A stretch of 64,000 nt of DNA from Zizania palustris (lineage: Eukaryota; Streptophyta; Magnoliopsida; Poales; Poaceae), in contig JAAALK010000286.1 in NCBI GenBank assembly GCA_019279435.1, positions 49,362,289-49,426,288 of the forward strand, read 5' to 3'. The position numbers and the translations under genes are program-made. The notes beneath the pieces were generated by a model, which was given only the letters and a program-made list of their open reading frames with translations, did no database searches and had not been told where the DNA came from. Shown here piece after piece: positions 33,416-45,338 of this stretch. Position 1 is the stretch's first letter, and each line of letters starts with the position of its first letter.

Positions 33416-36400
33416 CTATTGCACGGTCACGGGAGCACCATCAGTAGCTTCTTCAGACGGCTTAGTTGGGTCCTCATTGTTTGCCTCGCTCACGCCAAGG
33501 ACTTCATCCATCAGCTCGTCTTCTGCGGCCATGTCCTCTACATCCTCATCGTCATTGCCACCCTCAGGAAGCCGTCGAGTCTTTGGACCATGCTCTGCCC
33601 TGTGAGAGTCCAGCTCCTTGTCCATTTCTTGCATGTTTGAAGGGCCAGTACCCCTCCGAGCATTCCGGGCATTCTGCAACCTTTCCAACTGCCTCTCAAC
33701 ATTGGAGATGTACTGTCCTTCAACTTGCTTTTGAAACTGAGTCATCTCAGCCCTGCGTACAGATTTCCATTCTTCAAATGCCTGCAACAATAAACAGATA
33801 TTTAAGTTCATTCCAGATGGTGGATCCAGATGACAAATGGTAACTAGAAAGAAAATATGGTTGTCTCAAATTATATAAAAAAGAATGCCCAGGAAACTTG
33901 CGAGCGCATACAATAATATGTGAAAGATGATTATGACTTGTATAACCATCATGCTCTTAATCAATGTGTTACACTTGACAGTGTTCTATGTACCAGACTA
34001 CCAGAGAGAGGCCAAATAAACCACCATGCCCATTACGTGAAAAAACATAACACGTGATGTCATGAAATTTATTTCATAATGGGAGACAATTTCCCAACTG
34101 GTTAATCATTTAGCAATCTGTTGAAACTGATTTGATTGTTTGGTTGAAACATGAGACGACAGAATCCACCAGGACAGAAAGTTTGATGCAGGGAACTGGC
34201 ATTCTAGTGGTTATCCATTATCTAACCAGGATAAGTGCATGCAAATGCTCAGAAGCAAAACAGATAATTTTGCATCTCTATTTGTAGTAGGCTAGTACTC
34301 GCTCCGGTCATTAATATATGACATTTTTAGTACTATACAGTCATATATTAATGTCGAGAGAGTAGCCATCTTCATTGTGTACAATACATATATGTAATGT
34401 TCATCCTTGAAAATGCACAAACTAAAAGTTGTGTTACTTATAAGGGTCGAAAATACCTTTTCCTTGTTCTCCTCAGCAATTGCCGGATCATCAATTATTG
34501 GCTTAGCTGGCATGAAGTAAATTTGTGGCTCAGCTTTTGTCCTAACAAACAATAATGGTGTTAAAAAGGCACAGCCGTACAGACACATAGTTTAGTAAAA
34601 TAGATATAGAAACCCCTATGAACATCAAACATCAAGATTTGCATACAATCAGGAACGCATCTTCCCTCAATTTAATTGTCAATATGGATACTTTTGGGCC
34701 AGGAATAAAAATAACCTGCAGCACACAGAAAATAAGAGCAGTCCATAAAAAGGTATAATAACTACAGATATAGATATTGCAAAGCAGCAGAACCAAAGAA
34801 AACAAGGATCCTGATTACATATCGAAAACAGAGTGGAATGACAAAAATAAGAAATGGTACCTTAAGAAATTGGACAGCTTTTTGTGATGCTCAACCCACT
34901 GCATGTACAACAGCTCCAACCTCTTTTCTTCTGCCTTAGCAGCTACTCGAGCACGGAGCATCTAATCAAGATTCAAGAGCATCACAGGATTAAATCATTT
35001 GCAACATAAACTCATCAATTAAAATAGGTGAAACCATCATAAATAAATGCAAGTCCTGAAACTGCTGCAAGCTTACCATATCACGCTTACGCTTCTCTAT
35101 TGCTTGTTCTCGCTCTTGCTGTCGCAACCTTTCGCTTTCCTCACGAGCCTTCTGATCAGCCTACATTGAAGCATTTTCAGTATTACATGATACATCAGAT
35201 CGAATAGTGAGAACATAACCAAGGCTAGACCATCTGCCACCATCTGTGGTGTCTTAATATCACAAGATATCCAATAGTATCGGTAAATATTAACTTTGAA
35301 AGAAAATGTGAACTCTTAAAGAATGAAATGGGCATCTGATTGATGAGAAATTTTTCAACCTTTAAGTTCAACCAAAGAATGGACTAAAAGAATTTTAACA
35401 CACTCCATTCAACCTCATGATGTGCTGTCCAAAAATTTTCAACGTTGAATGTAGAAAAAAACAGAAGATTCAAAAGTGATAATTCGAATGTGCCCTATAT
35501 AGCGTTTCTGGGGTTGTATTTAGGACATCAGATAGGGGTAAAAATGGTTTGGATAATTTTTGTCTGACACAGCCAAATACAGATACGAATACTCGGATAG
35601 CCTCGGATCAGATAATTTTTGGATAGTCTCAGTTATGGATATAAATATTTTTCAGATAGGGACACAAATACAACATGACTTGTATCTAGAAGATACGGAT
35701 AATACGAATAAAAGTTATTCAGATATCCACACTTCAGGTCCATCAAGATGAGTTTGGGCAAGTAAGCTGTGTGCGCAGGAGAGAGGGAGTTGGTCTCCCT
35801 TTCGACCCAAAGGGAGAATAGAGAATTTTAAGGATTTACAATTTAAATAAATATTAAAATGTTATGTATTGCATTTAAATTATTTATTTCACTTGAAAAA
35901 TTCCAGAAAATTTCTGGTGCGTATTTAAAAGCATAGCAAACTTACTAAAATATATCTAGTTGCAATTTTTTTAAAAAATAGTTTCTTATTTTATCTTGCT
36001 TTTAAATTAACTTTAATTAATACTATTTTATTATATATTTTTATTTTAAATTTTTTCCTGAAAATCAGAAAAGTGCAAAATACTTAGCCATTAACATCCT
36101 TGATTGATTTGTATCTATAAGCTAGCCTCATAAGTAAAATCTGAATCATACACACAAATAAAAAAATGCACACAATAGTCAGTTTATTTCAAGGGTAAAT
36201 TCCACTCCTCATAGGCAACATACAATTGTCAATTTGTCATGTTCCGATAAATCTCCGTAACCATATTCGTTATGGTTCGTATTCACTCCATATTCATATC
36301 CGATATTATCCATTTTCATTTATGTATCCATGGTGGTAGGAGCAGGAGAGGAATTGATTAATTCCTTTTGCTTGATTTATTCCATAGCCCTGAAAGAGTA

Positions 36401-39400
36401 CTTATAGTCCTAATAACAATCTAATCTGCTAACCTTATCTCTATCCTTGAAACAGAAATAACAAATCTTATCTTAAATCTAACTAATCTTAACTAATTGT
36501 GCCGCTGCACATAACAATCTCTCCCTCCCTCAAATCAGCTCGTCCTTGAGCTGAAAATCCCAAATCTAACTCCCATGATGTCCTCCTCTCCTGCTCTCAT
36601 AGGTCGAGCACCACCCAGAGCATCACCACACGGCTCCGTCGATGACCGCGCCCCCCTTTGCGCCCCGCCCATATGATGTCCAGTGTGCAGTGCTGGGAGA
36701 AAGCGACCCCCACCGGCACACCCAGCTCGTGAGCCATGCACCATGCCCACGACAAGTGTGGCCCGTACACCAGCATGTGCACGGGCCTCCCTGCCACCGC
36801 TGGCCCACCTGGTGGCCTTTGTTGCGTGACAACGCAACCAGGCGCCCAACCTCCACTAGGTCATGCGCGCTGCTCTTGGCTTTCCTCTCACCGACGGCTC
36901 TGGATGGGTCTATCCGTAGTCGTGGTGCCTATCCCGATCCCGATCCCAATCACGGTCTTTGTCCCGGTTCTCTTCCGAACGAAAGCGCTTGGATTTACAC
37001 TCGTCGTCATCACGGTCTGGTGGCGAGAGCTACGCTCCTCGGATCGGGGAGAGCCAAGCGGTGCAGACGCCTCGACCGCCCCTCTTGCGACGACACAACC
37101 AACGTTGCCGAGTTCACGGTGGGTCCTCGAGGCGTTGCACATGCCTAGAGGCGGAGCAGCCGTGGTGACCAAGGCAGTGACGGCCATTCCCATCGTGGGG
37201 AGGGTCGTACGTCTTTATCGTTATCCTTTCCCTCCTGATCCCTATTGCCGCTACCCACGTAGCCCTCTTCCTCCTTGGGTTCAGCACCCTATTCATCCAC
37301 GAGCAGAGGCAGCGTCTGGGGCACCGGTTCGGCCCCGTTGTCGTTTGTGGAGTTGGAGAAGGAGCATATGGCAGAGTCCATGACCTCCTCGCCGTCCATG
37401 GAGTCACCCTTCCCATCCTGACCTTCGTCACTGCCTCCCTCGTAGTCCCCTTGCGCTCCTGCCACCACGATTGGCGATGGTGACGTCGCGGTGGGGAAAC
37501 CCGTTGCGTCGTGGGGGAAACTCGACAGTGTGGAGGCCACCAGAGTCAAGCCCAGGTACGCCGAGAGGCCGACGACGGCCTGCTGCAAATCCGCAAGGAC
37601 CTACATCAATTCTGCGGTTGGGACGGACGTCGTCATGGCGTCGTATCTTCGGAACCTAGCTCCTCTGATACCAAATTGGTAGGAGCAGGAGAGGAATTGA
37701 TTAATTCCTTCTGCTTGGTTTATTCCATAGCCTTGAAGGGGTACTTATAGTCCTAATAACATTCTAATCTGCTAACCTTATCTCTATCCTTGAAACAGAA
37801 ATAACAAATCTTATCTTAAATCTAACTAATCTTAACTAATTGTGCCGCTGCACATAACACATGGTATCTGTTTTTGTTTGCAAATCCAAGGAAAAATATG
37901 AAAACGAATATGATATTACACATTTTTGTCCGTGTCCGATCCGTTTTCACCACTAACCTCAGATGCAACAACACTAATTGCAATTTACTGAGATAAGATT
38001 CATTATTATTTATTATTGTGTCCAGAGATAATTATGTGTTAATGCATATACAATGTGTTTTGTTGAGATATTGCATGGTCCAATCCTGGCACATAGGCAC
38101 AATAGCTAATTCCCAACATCAATGTGTCATGGGCTAGGGTTTTGGGCCAGGCCCAACCTGTGAACAGTACCCACCCAAGACTCTATTAGAATTAGGGTAA
38201 GTTTAGGGTTAAGAGTCCAATTGCAATTAGAGTCGGTTTGTCCTAGAAATAAGTGGATAAAAAGGTCTATAGTTTGTAATTAGGAAGTTAAGAAAAGAAT
38301 AAAGTCAAAAAAGATTAGATTAGATTAGGCCGGGTTGGAACCCTACCTTAACGGAGCAGAGGCTAGCGCGCCGATGAGGCTAGGGGACAATTTGGCCATG
38401 CTTTCTAGAAACTATCTGGCACGTGACAACTTGGTTGATGCACGTGGCACAATGTTACATCCATAATTCCATGTATGGAAATTACATTTCTAATTAGCAC
38501 AGATATCATGTGAAAGAAGAGGATGCTACTGAGCATCAGCCACTAAATGATACTTAAATGTAGATTGGACTGAGAGAAATGGTTAATACCTTTCGCTGAG
38601 TCTCTGATCTCCGCATATAAGCCTCTGTGTTGGACATTTTTTTGTCCTCCTGCTGAAATTTCTGGATTGCCAAGCATCATGAAAAATAAGAGACATATTT
38701 GAAATATTCAAAAAGGGGGCTGAACAGAATATGTTATATAAACATGTTATAGGATCAGCATTACATATGACAATTAAAAACAGTCCTAATCCTATTAATT
38801 GGACCATCAGACATCTTTCATCGGTGACTCTGTACCTTTTGGTGAATGACGTGACTCAAGGAGTGATAATTCATCTTACCAAGTAAAAAATGAAAATTGG
38901 AAGGCACAAGTAAAAAAATATAAGAGAACAAACTGTCAAACTGCACAAAAATGATGTTTCTACAAAAATAACCAAAAACAGCATGCTGATGATGCAACTT
39001 TACTGGATCAATTATGACTGAGCCAGAAAAAAGAAATATAGTTCACCCAAAGAAACAAAATTTAATAGTGCCAAATTATGGGTATAATTTGGCATTACCA
39101 AAATGTTGGTAAAGTAGATGTTTAGTTTGCTGCTAAACAGAGTACCAAAATATGGGATTAGGAATATTCAGTAGCAAACCAAGCAGTTCATAAACTTTGT
39201 TTCCATTGCCAATATCGTGGTAAGGTTCATTTGGTGATTTGGGCATCGATGCAAACATGATCAATCATCCAGGCTAAAACCACAGAATATAATAGTAAAT
39301 AAATGAAAGGTATAACTTATTTTGAGGTTGAACGAAGATAAAGCAGTAGTCACTTTCTTAGAAAAAAAATGTAGACATACATATTCTACTCATGGTTCTT

Positions 39401-41553
39401 ATGGCGTCGCCTAGGCGTCGCCTAGGCGGCAAGGCGCCGGCGGATCCTGGGCGTCGGGGTCGCCGTAAGAGGCAGGTGTATGGCGTCGCCTTCCGTCTGT
39501 GGCGACGCCGCATGGCGCGAGCCGATGGGCGCGCGCGGGAAAGGCAATGCTGGCGTGCGGGAAAAAAGAGGGAAAATGGAGAAGCACGCTAGAAAAGAGG
39601 GAGATCCCGGCCGAGGAAAATAGTGCTAGAAGAAAAGAGCGACTGGGAAAAGGGATCTTGGCCGGCGGCGACTCGTGAGGAAACTGGAAATAAAAGGGCG
39701 GTGGCGGCGCAGCGCTCGACTCGCGGCGCGGTGGGAGATCCCGACCGGCGGCCAGCAGAGCCAGTGAGCCACGGAGGAACTGGGGGACGGGCGGAGGGTG
39801 GAGCTGCAGAGGGAGGAGGGTGGAGCTGCAGAGGGCGGAGGCTTTGACAGCCGACAGGGCTCTGCTTCATGCTTCAGTCCAACACTGCTTTAGGTGAGTG
39901 TGCACAGTACTCTGCTTCTGCTTTAGGTGAGTGTGCCTAGCCTCGTCATGCCGCGGACGAGTGGAAGCTCCAGCCACCAGGCGGCAGTCCGTAGAAGGCA
40001 GAAGCAAGAGGCAGGTTTTCCATGCAAGGCAAAAAGCCAATCAGAAGTAGAACGAAAGCTGAGAAGCTTCAGTCAGAGGTATTTTTGTAGTGTATACTTG
40101 TATTTTTGTAGTGTATACTTGTAGTGTATATATGTGTATGGCGTCGCCTCGCCACGCGCCTAACTCGCCTAGGCGTCTGGAAGGGGGTAGGTCGCCTCGC
40201 CTCGCCTTACCGCCGTAAGAACCATGATTCTACTTGATCAAAACATGCTTAGGTGAATGAAGGCTCTCTTTCCCTAGAAGTTCCATTAAACTGCTACCTA
40301 ACTGAAAGGTTAGCTTTACATATCCAAAAACAATTTGGGCAAGATGGATCTAATCAACAAATAATGCTTTTGTGTGTGCACAAGTGAAAGAACAAGCACC
40401 TATTATTGTTACTAAAGCATTACACATGGGTTATTCCTTTACATGTCAGGTGAATCTCTTACCTCTAACGTGCCAACAAGAAGCTTTCCCAGCATCCTCT
40501 TATTCCTCTTCACAAGGCTTGGATCCTCATCCTTGGGGAACTCCCGTGGGAGAGGCTCTGGTAATGGCATATCAAGCTCCTGCAACCAAAACAGTAATAT
40601 TAAGATCCTCTTCTAGACAGCTTTGGCTTAACAGTGCAATAAGTTGTTATCCCAAAGAAGCTCATAGAAGTTCGCTATCCTGTTTTAAACGGCTTCTGAA
40701 ATATGAGATTATTGTATATGTAGTATGGTGAAAATATTGTATTACCCATGGACTTTTAGCATTAGCTAAAATGGAGATCCAAATTAGCTCAAGAAGCCTT
40801 AAAACAGAAGTTTTTTTCCACCACCGAGACCCAACATGGGCTTATGGCTTATTTGGAGAATAAATTTTTCATACTGGACAGCTTATGGCTTTTTCAGAGC
40901 CATAAGCTGCCTAGAAGGAGGCCTAAACAAACCCTTCAGGAAAGCACAGAAATCCAATCACCAGCAAGCCAATGATACCCACTCATTCCCCCTACTCACC
41001 ATCCTCCTCGATAAACGCTGGTTCCCATCTCTCCTGAACCCGCCATTGCTGGAACCCCACCTCTCACCGCCTTCAACAGCAGCCGAACCGTCCGCTTGGC
41101 CCTCCACCTCCGCATCCTTCTTGACACCCTCCGTTTCATTGTCATCCACCTCCATACATCAGGCCAAACGAAGGTACAGGATTTTAGGGTTCTCAGACAA
41201 ATAAACCACAACTGACAAAGAAAACTGAAAATCGAAGCCTAGGCGGATACTTTAACCACTGTAGATAGAATCCTTCGCTTAGGCGCAGGCTGGTCCCCCA
41301 AATCCACAGCCTGCATCAGAATAATACAGGGAAAATTATGAACTTAATAAGAAAGGTGAAGAGGAGATACAATCGTCGACGCTTACGGGTCTCTGGAAGC
41401 CACGGAGAGGGCGGGGCCCGCCGGGTCCGGCGGCGGCGGCTGCTGCGCCGCGGCGAAGGCCGCGGGGGTCGCGGAGGCGCTCGGTGATCTGCGAACGGGA
41501 ATCGTGAGTAGATACAAGCGTACAGGTCAGGGAAGATGCATCAGCCTCGGAGG

Positions 41554-41610
<57 letters not shown>

Positions 41611-41700
41611 GCGGACCTCGCGGTGCTGGCGCTGGAGCTCCTGGAGCTCGCGGCGGAGATCCTCGGCCGTCTTCTCCGTCGCGGCGGCCATCGTCGCCAT
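33416..41700 (-). CDS. PNN: Pinin family protein (exon-junction/splicing factor)
   Basis: Nuclear coiled-coil protein that, in animals and plants, associates with the exon-junction complex and affects splicing. Ten exons on the minus strand: 41617-41700, 41387-41488, 41251-41310, 41000-41149, 40463-40579, 38590-38661, 35077-35160, 34861-34961, 34457-34541, 33416-33781; every junction is GT-AG and in phase, total 1221 bases, 406 residues. Exons 1-2 give the N-terminal pinin region (EKTAEDLRRELQELQRQHRE, RLRDPRGLRRG). Exons 5-6 give PSLVKRNKRMLGKLL and KFQQEDKKMSNTEAYMRRSE, the core of the Pinin/SDK/memA domain. Exons 7-9 are a charged coiled coil ending QIYFMPAKPII. Exon 10 has ERQLERLQNARNARR, HGPKTRRLPEGG and an acidic tail. 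The ATG lies in MATMAAATEK; a (CT)n run follows the first donor. Introns of 3.4 kb and 1.8 kb hold transposons. Confidence 0.9.
36334..37859 (-). mobile_element. Small non-autonomous LTR retrotransposon, nested in the hAT-like element
   Basis: Two 183-base direct repeats (36334-36516 and 37677-37859) are nearly identical, start TG and end CA, and the whole is flanked by a perfect 5-bp duplication CATGG (36329-36333 and 37860-37864). A primer site for initiator-Met tRNA next to the right LTR shows minus-strand orientation; a purine tract (rev. of CTCTCCCTCCCTC, 36519-36531) abuts the other LTR. The ~1.16-kb GC-rich interior has only gag-like scraps (VLADLQQAVVGLSAYLGLTL) and no reverse transcriptase, so it would need proteins supplied by another element. 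Two TRIM/SMART-like features are the short LTRs and the absence of pol. Confidence 0.88.
37663..37673 (-). promoter_or_regulatory. Primer-binding site, tRNA-iMet type
   Basis: The minus strand reads TGGTATCAGAG three bases inside the right-hand LTR. This is the standard complement of the initiator-methionine tRNA 3' end used by many plant LTR elements. Confidence 0.85.
39391..40226. mobile_element. hAT-family non-autonomous element in a pinin intron
   Basis: Ends CATGGTTCTTATGGCG... and ...CCGTAAGAACCATG are inverted repeats, and the element is flanked by a perfect 8-bp duplication ATTCTACT (39383-39390 and 40227-40234), the hAT hallmark. Both ends are filled with CGCCTAGGCG/CGCCTCGCC-type subterminal repeats. 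The 836-base element is GC-rich inside with no transposase. It lies in the 38662-40462 intron. Confidence 0.9.
41560..41609. repeat. (AG)n microsatellite at the pinin first donor site
   Basis: About 25 uninterrupted AG units. On the gene (minus) strand this is a CT run starting a few bases after the exon-1 donor (GAG|GTCCGCGTCTCT). Confidence 0.95.
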
Positions 41701-42040
41701 GAGGGGTTCGGGGTTCGGCTGCGCGGGGATGGGAGCGGGGCGTGCGTTGCGGCCTTGCGGTTGCTCAGGGTTTAGTTTTGGGTTACCCTATGTCCCTACT
41801 GTTGAGCCAGGCCTTCTTAGGCTTTAGGCCTAGGTGATTTCTACGGCAGACCAAAGTATGGGCCGGGCCGGGCCGGGCCGGGCCAGAATGGGCCAACAAA
41901 AAACGGATTCTTTTGGAAAGTTCGGCAAGTTTGGAAGCCCAGAGTATTAGCCCACTCCATGTAGATGGGCCGGAAACTAAAACTCTAGCTCACGTGGAAG
42001 AGATTTGGGGCAACCAAGCTAGCCGGATATCAGTCCTCCA
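41701..42040. promoter_or_regulatory. Pinin upstream region
   Basis: The 5'UTR and proximal promoter of the minus-strand pinin gene should lie here. It includes a GGGCC pentamer run at about 41862-41882. No TATA motif was assigned. Confidence 0.4.
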
Positions 42041-42043
42041 TCT

Positions 42044-42320
42044 TTTGATTTTTTTTTGAAATAATACATTTTTAAAACAAATTTCAAATCTGGTAATGCT
42101 TTTGAAAAATTACAAAACTAACCTTATATCGGTATTTCAAGTATTGATCTAGGCCAATTAGCTCTAGATTGGTATTTCGGCTGATGAAGTGTCGATTTAG
42201 AACCAATAGGCCTAATTCGGTACTTAAAATACAGAGAGCCAAATTTACAAATTTTAAAAAATGTGTATCAGGTTTGAAATTTATTTAAAAAATTTATTAT
42301 TTAAAAAAATCCAACTTTTT
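42044..42320. mobile_element. Inverted-repeat MITE, possibly Mutator-like
   Basis: TTGATTTTTTTTTGAAATAA... on the left mirrors ...TTTAAAAAAATCCAA on the right, with CAAATTTCAAATCTGG matched by CAGGTTTGAAATTT. The interior repeats CGGTATTT(C/A) motifs. No target duplication was certain. The T-run ends plus AAATTACAAAA motif resemble the elements at 159-913 and 1890-2337. Confidence 0.5.
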
Positions 42321-42538
42321 GAGCTAGGACCTGAACAGGTGACAGATGATCTTTACAAAGTTTTTTTTAAAAAAATATTCCATTTTATTAAAAAATCTAT
42401 TTCTAAATAATATTTTAAAAAAGTTATAAAACTAGATATCTATTGGTTGCTTTTATTGACTATTAAAATAGTGACAGAACATCTATTATTATTATTTCAA
42501 TGATTGATAAACCATACTCACCCGCCATCTCAATCTTA

Positions 42539-43222
42539 GGGGGTGTTTGGTTCTATAGACTAAAATTTAGTCTGTGTCACATCGGATGTTTGATATCAAA
42601 TTGAAGGGCTAAAAATAAACTAATTATAAAAAAATTGTAGAATCGGAGGATAATTCGCGGGAGAAATTTATTAAGCCTAATTAATCCATGATTAGCAAAT
42701 ATTTACTGTAGCATCACATTGTCAAATCATGACGTAATTATGCTCATTAAATTCGTCTCGCAAATAATACACCGATTATGAATGAGTTTTGTAAATAGTC
42801 TACATTTAATACTCTAAAATAGTATCTATAAACATTCGATATGAAAAAGACTAAGGGGGTGTTTAGATGGGCTAAAATTTTTTAGCCCATGTCGCATTCA
42901 ATGTTTAAATACTATTTTGGAGTATAAATGTAGATTATTTACAAAACTCATTCATAATCGGAGGATTATTCACGAGACGAATCTAATGAGTCTAATTACA
43001 CCATGATTTGGCAATGTGATGCTACAGTAAATATTTGCTAATTATGGATTAGTTAGGCTTAAAAAATTCTTCTCGCGATTTAGTCTTCAATTCTGCAATT
43101 ATTTTTATAATTAGTTCGCGTTTAGTTCTTCAAATTAATGTCGAAACATCCGATGTAACACGGACTAAAATTTAACCCATGTATCCAAACACCCCCTAAA
43201 ATTTAATCACACAAACCACCCC
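42539..43222. mobile_element. Tourist-like MITE A (outer), split by MITE B
   Basis: Begins GGGGGTGTTTGG after TTA (42536-42538) and ends ACAAACCACCCCT before TTA (43223-43225), the 3-bp target duplication of Tourist/PIF-Harbinger MITEs. Its right end was cut at its own TAA by MITE B: A runs 42539-42854, then resumes at 43200-43222 after B's duplicated TAA. Confidence 0.8.
42855..43196. mobile_element. Tourist-like MITE B (inner), 342 bp
   Basis: Ends GGGGGTGTTTAGATGGGC and ATGTATCCAAACACCCCC are inverted and flanked by TAA on both sides (42852-42854 and 43197-43199). The sequence is a relative of MITE A in the opposite orientation (shared ACATCCGATGT, TTTACAAAACTCATTC and GTAGCATCACATTG motifs or their complements). 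Confidence 0.85.
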
Positions 43223-43225
43223 TTA

Positions 43226-44743
43226 TATCAAATCGTTTGAAAGGCGAAGAAGTTCCGTTCGAAAAGTGGAGGGGATCTACCCTCGGATGGCGTGATGGGT
43301 TGTCCCGTCAGTCACCGGCCGGCCGGCCGGCCGGCCAGCCACTTGCCGGTGCAGGTGCAGGTGCAGGGGAATCTCCGACGCCGAGACGTGCAGTTCTGGC
43401 CGTGGCAGATGGCCCGCGTCGGCGTCGGGCGCCGCGACGGCCAGCTGAGAATATGTTACGTTAGCTCCCCGGCCGCCACGTGACCGACCGCAGAAATGTA
43501 GAATTCTATAAGCTCTTTCAAAACAGCAGAAGGAACTAGCAGCACAGCAACGTCAGCACATACGTGTAGAAATTTTATAGATGGTAACATTCAAACGGTT
43601 TGGAAAACTCTATAGTAAAAGATTCATAGATCCATGGCTCTAAAAAAAGTTATAATGATTTTCAACCGTCTCATCATTTAACGGTTAGTGATATATTTTG
43701 TATATAAATTATAAATTACTATTGATAATTAATTGGTAACCAAACTTTTGACTATAACTATTCAGACAAGACAAGAGGGGCTATTGCCTAGAGCACAAAT
43801 TATGTATATTAGTAGTGAGCCCATGCGAACAGTACTATAAAAAATATCTAACCCTAATTTTTTTTATGAATAAGTACGTTGCAGCGATGGAAATCGATAA
43901 TTAATGTTTCCCTAATCAGATGAGAAACAACTTCAAGAATCTTCTCAATTATCAGATATATTGTCAGAGCACTTGATAAAGAACTATGAGTGAACCAAGA
44001 AGTTATATTTACAAAATTCCCACTCCAAATAACTTGTCAAAAAAATATTTTTATATCTACAAAGTGTAATTAACAAACAGGCTATACTTTATATAAAGTT
44101 TATCAGGTTTCTGCTGTCTACTGCCAATTCACCAAATCTAAAGGTTTTGGATATCTTCATTGTTTAATTTATCTTTTTCCTTATATAAATATATATTTAT
44201 ATATATATATACATTTTGTAATATTGTTCTTTCTCTTTGATTGACAGTTAATTTGTATTTGTATATTTATTATGAATTTAATAATATAATAACTCGTTGT
44301 TGACTTCTTTTGACATGAATCTTAATTTATTTTATTATTCGTCTTAAGTTCAAGACATTTATTATCTTTTAATTTTTATCATAACGGTAGCACGGACTAC
44401 TAGTGTAGAATTAATTTAGAGATTTTTTCCGTGCTTTCTATTTTCAACCTTAACTTTTGGACCGCTAAAAATAGATGTATAAAAATATTAGTCAAATTAG
44501 TTTTTGTTAGAGAATATAGTAATAGCAATGATATAGATACTCGCCAGTCCCATAATATTATGGAGCTACTGTTCATATTCATTGGAATATCAAATCCGAT
44601 CGTAAGTATCAATATTACGATGGATGGAGTCGAACTGAGTTTATATCTAATCATTAGATATTTGTACTTATATTATATAAATAGGCTCAAAACAATCACC
44701 TATTCACATCCAGTACTCAAAGCATCTCTTTTCTTCCCTCAGT
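43226..44743. other. Intergenic, A/T-rich, no gene seen
   Basis: Includes a (GGCC)5 run near 43318-43336 followed by a GCAGGT triplet repeat, then A/T-rich DNA. Open frames at 44400-44766 are composition effects without recognisable domains. Confidence 0.4.
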
Positions 44744-44746
44744 TCA

Positions 44747-45114
44747 GGCTCTTTCAGTTTGAATGAATTATTAGAGTAATAATGTAGGATTCAATTTCCT
44801 ATAGAAATTGGTACTATTTACTCATTTGGAATGGAGGATTTGTGGATAGGAAAAATGAAAGAAAAATTCATTTTCCCTAGATTTCATAGAAAAAACATAG
44901 GAATTTAAACATCCACTCCAACCTTTTTTTTCTTTCCTTCACTAAGTCCAAAGCAAATCAATGCATGAAAACATAAGTAGCTTTAATATGAACGTTGAGA
45001 AAAAATCTTATGTTCCAAACAACACATCTCTAATTTTTCCTACTCCTATGTGTTTTCTACATACATTCCTATCCTATTTCTATATTTTATGATTCTTGTG
45101 TTCCAAAGAAGCCC
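44747..45114. mobile_element. Tourist-like MITE, inverted second copy of the 18289 family
   Basis: Runs from GGCTCTTTCAGTTTGAATG to TTCCAAAGAAGCCC with TCA on both sides (44744-44746 and 45115-45117). Internal text such as CCAAAGCAAATCAATGCATG and CATCCACTCCAACC is the reverse complement of the copy at 18289-18697. Confidence 0.75.
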
Positions 45115-45338
45115 TCAACACTTTATATTTCTTTGGCTTACATGCCGCAGGTTTTTGTAGATTTTGCAACTTTATTGATGTAATATGAATATCAAATATA
45201 CTGGTTTATGGACATGCATGTTCAGATTACAACCAGGAATGTATAAAGTACATATACACAACTGGTGTACTGACACTGTATTTTGCTGTCTCTACTGTCA
45301 AGCAATAACACAGAAGTAGCTGTAGCTTTTCCTGCAGT

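Larger units (their letters stand above)
35534..37956. mobile_element. hAT-like non-autonomous element in a pinin intron, itself interrupted by an LTR element
   Basis: The left end AGGGGTAAAAATGG and right end CCGTTTTCACCACTAA are imperfect inverted repeats. Flanking 8-mers CATCAGAT (35526-35533) and CCTCAGAT (37957-37964) match at 7 of 8 positions, as expected for an old hAT insertion. The element without its insert would be about 0.9 kb, A/T-rich and non-coding. It lies within the intron 35161-38589. Confidence 0.6.

Noticed and set aside
36535..37682. Open frames of 60-215 codons in the pinin intron
   Set aside because: They are within the LTR element interior, mostly low-complexity; only weak gag-like resemblance on the minus strand.
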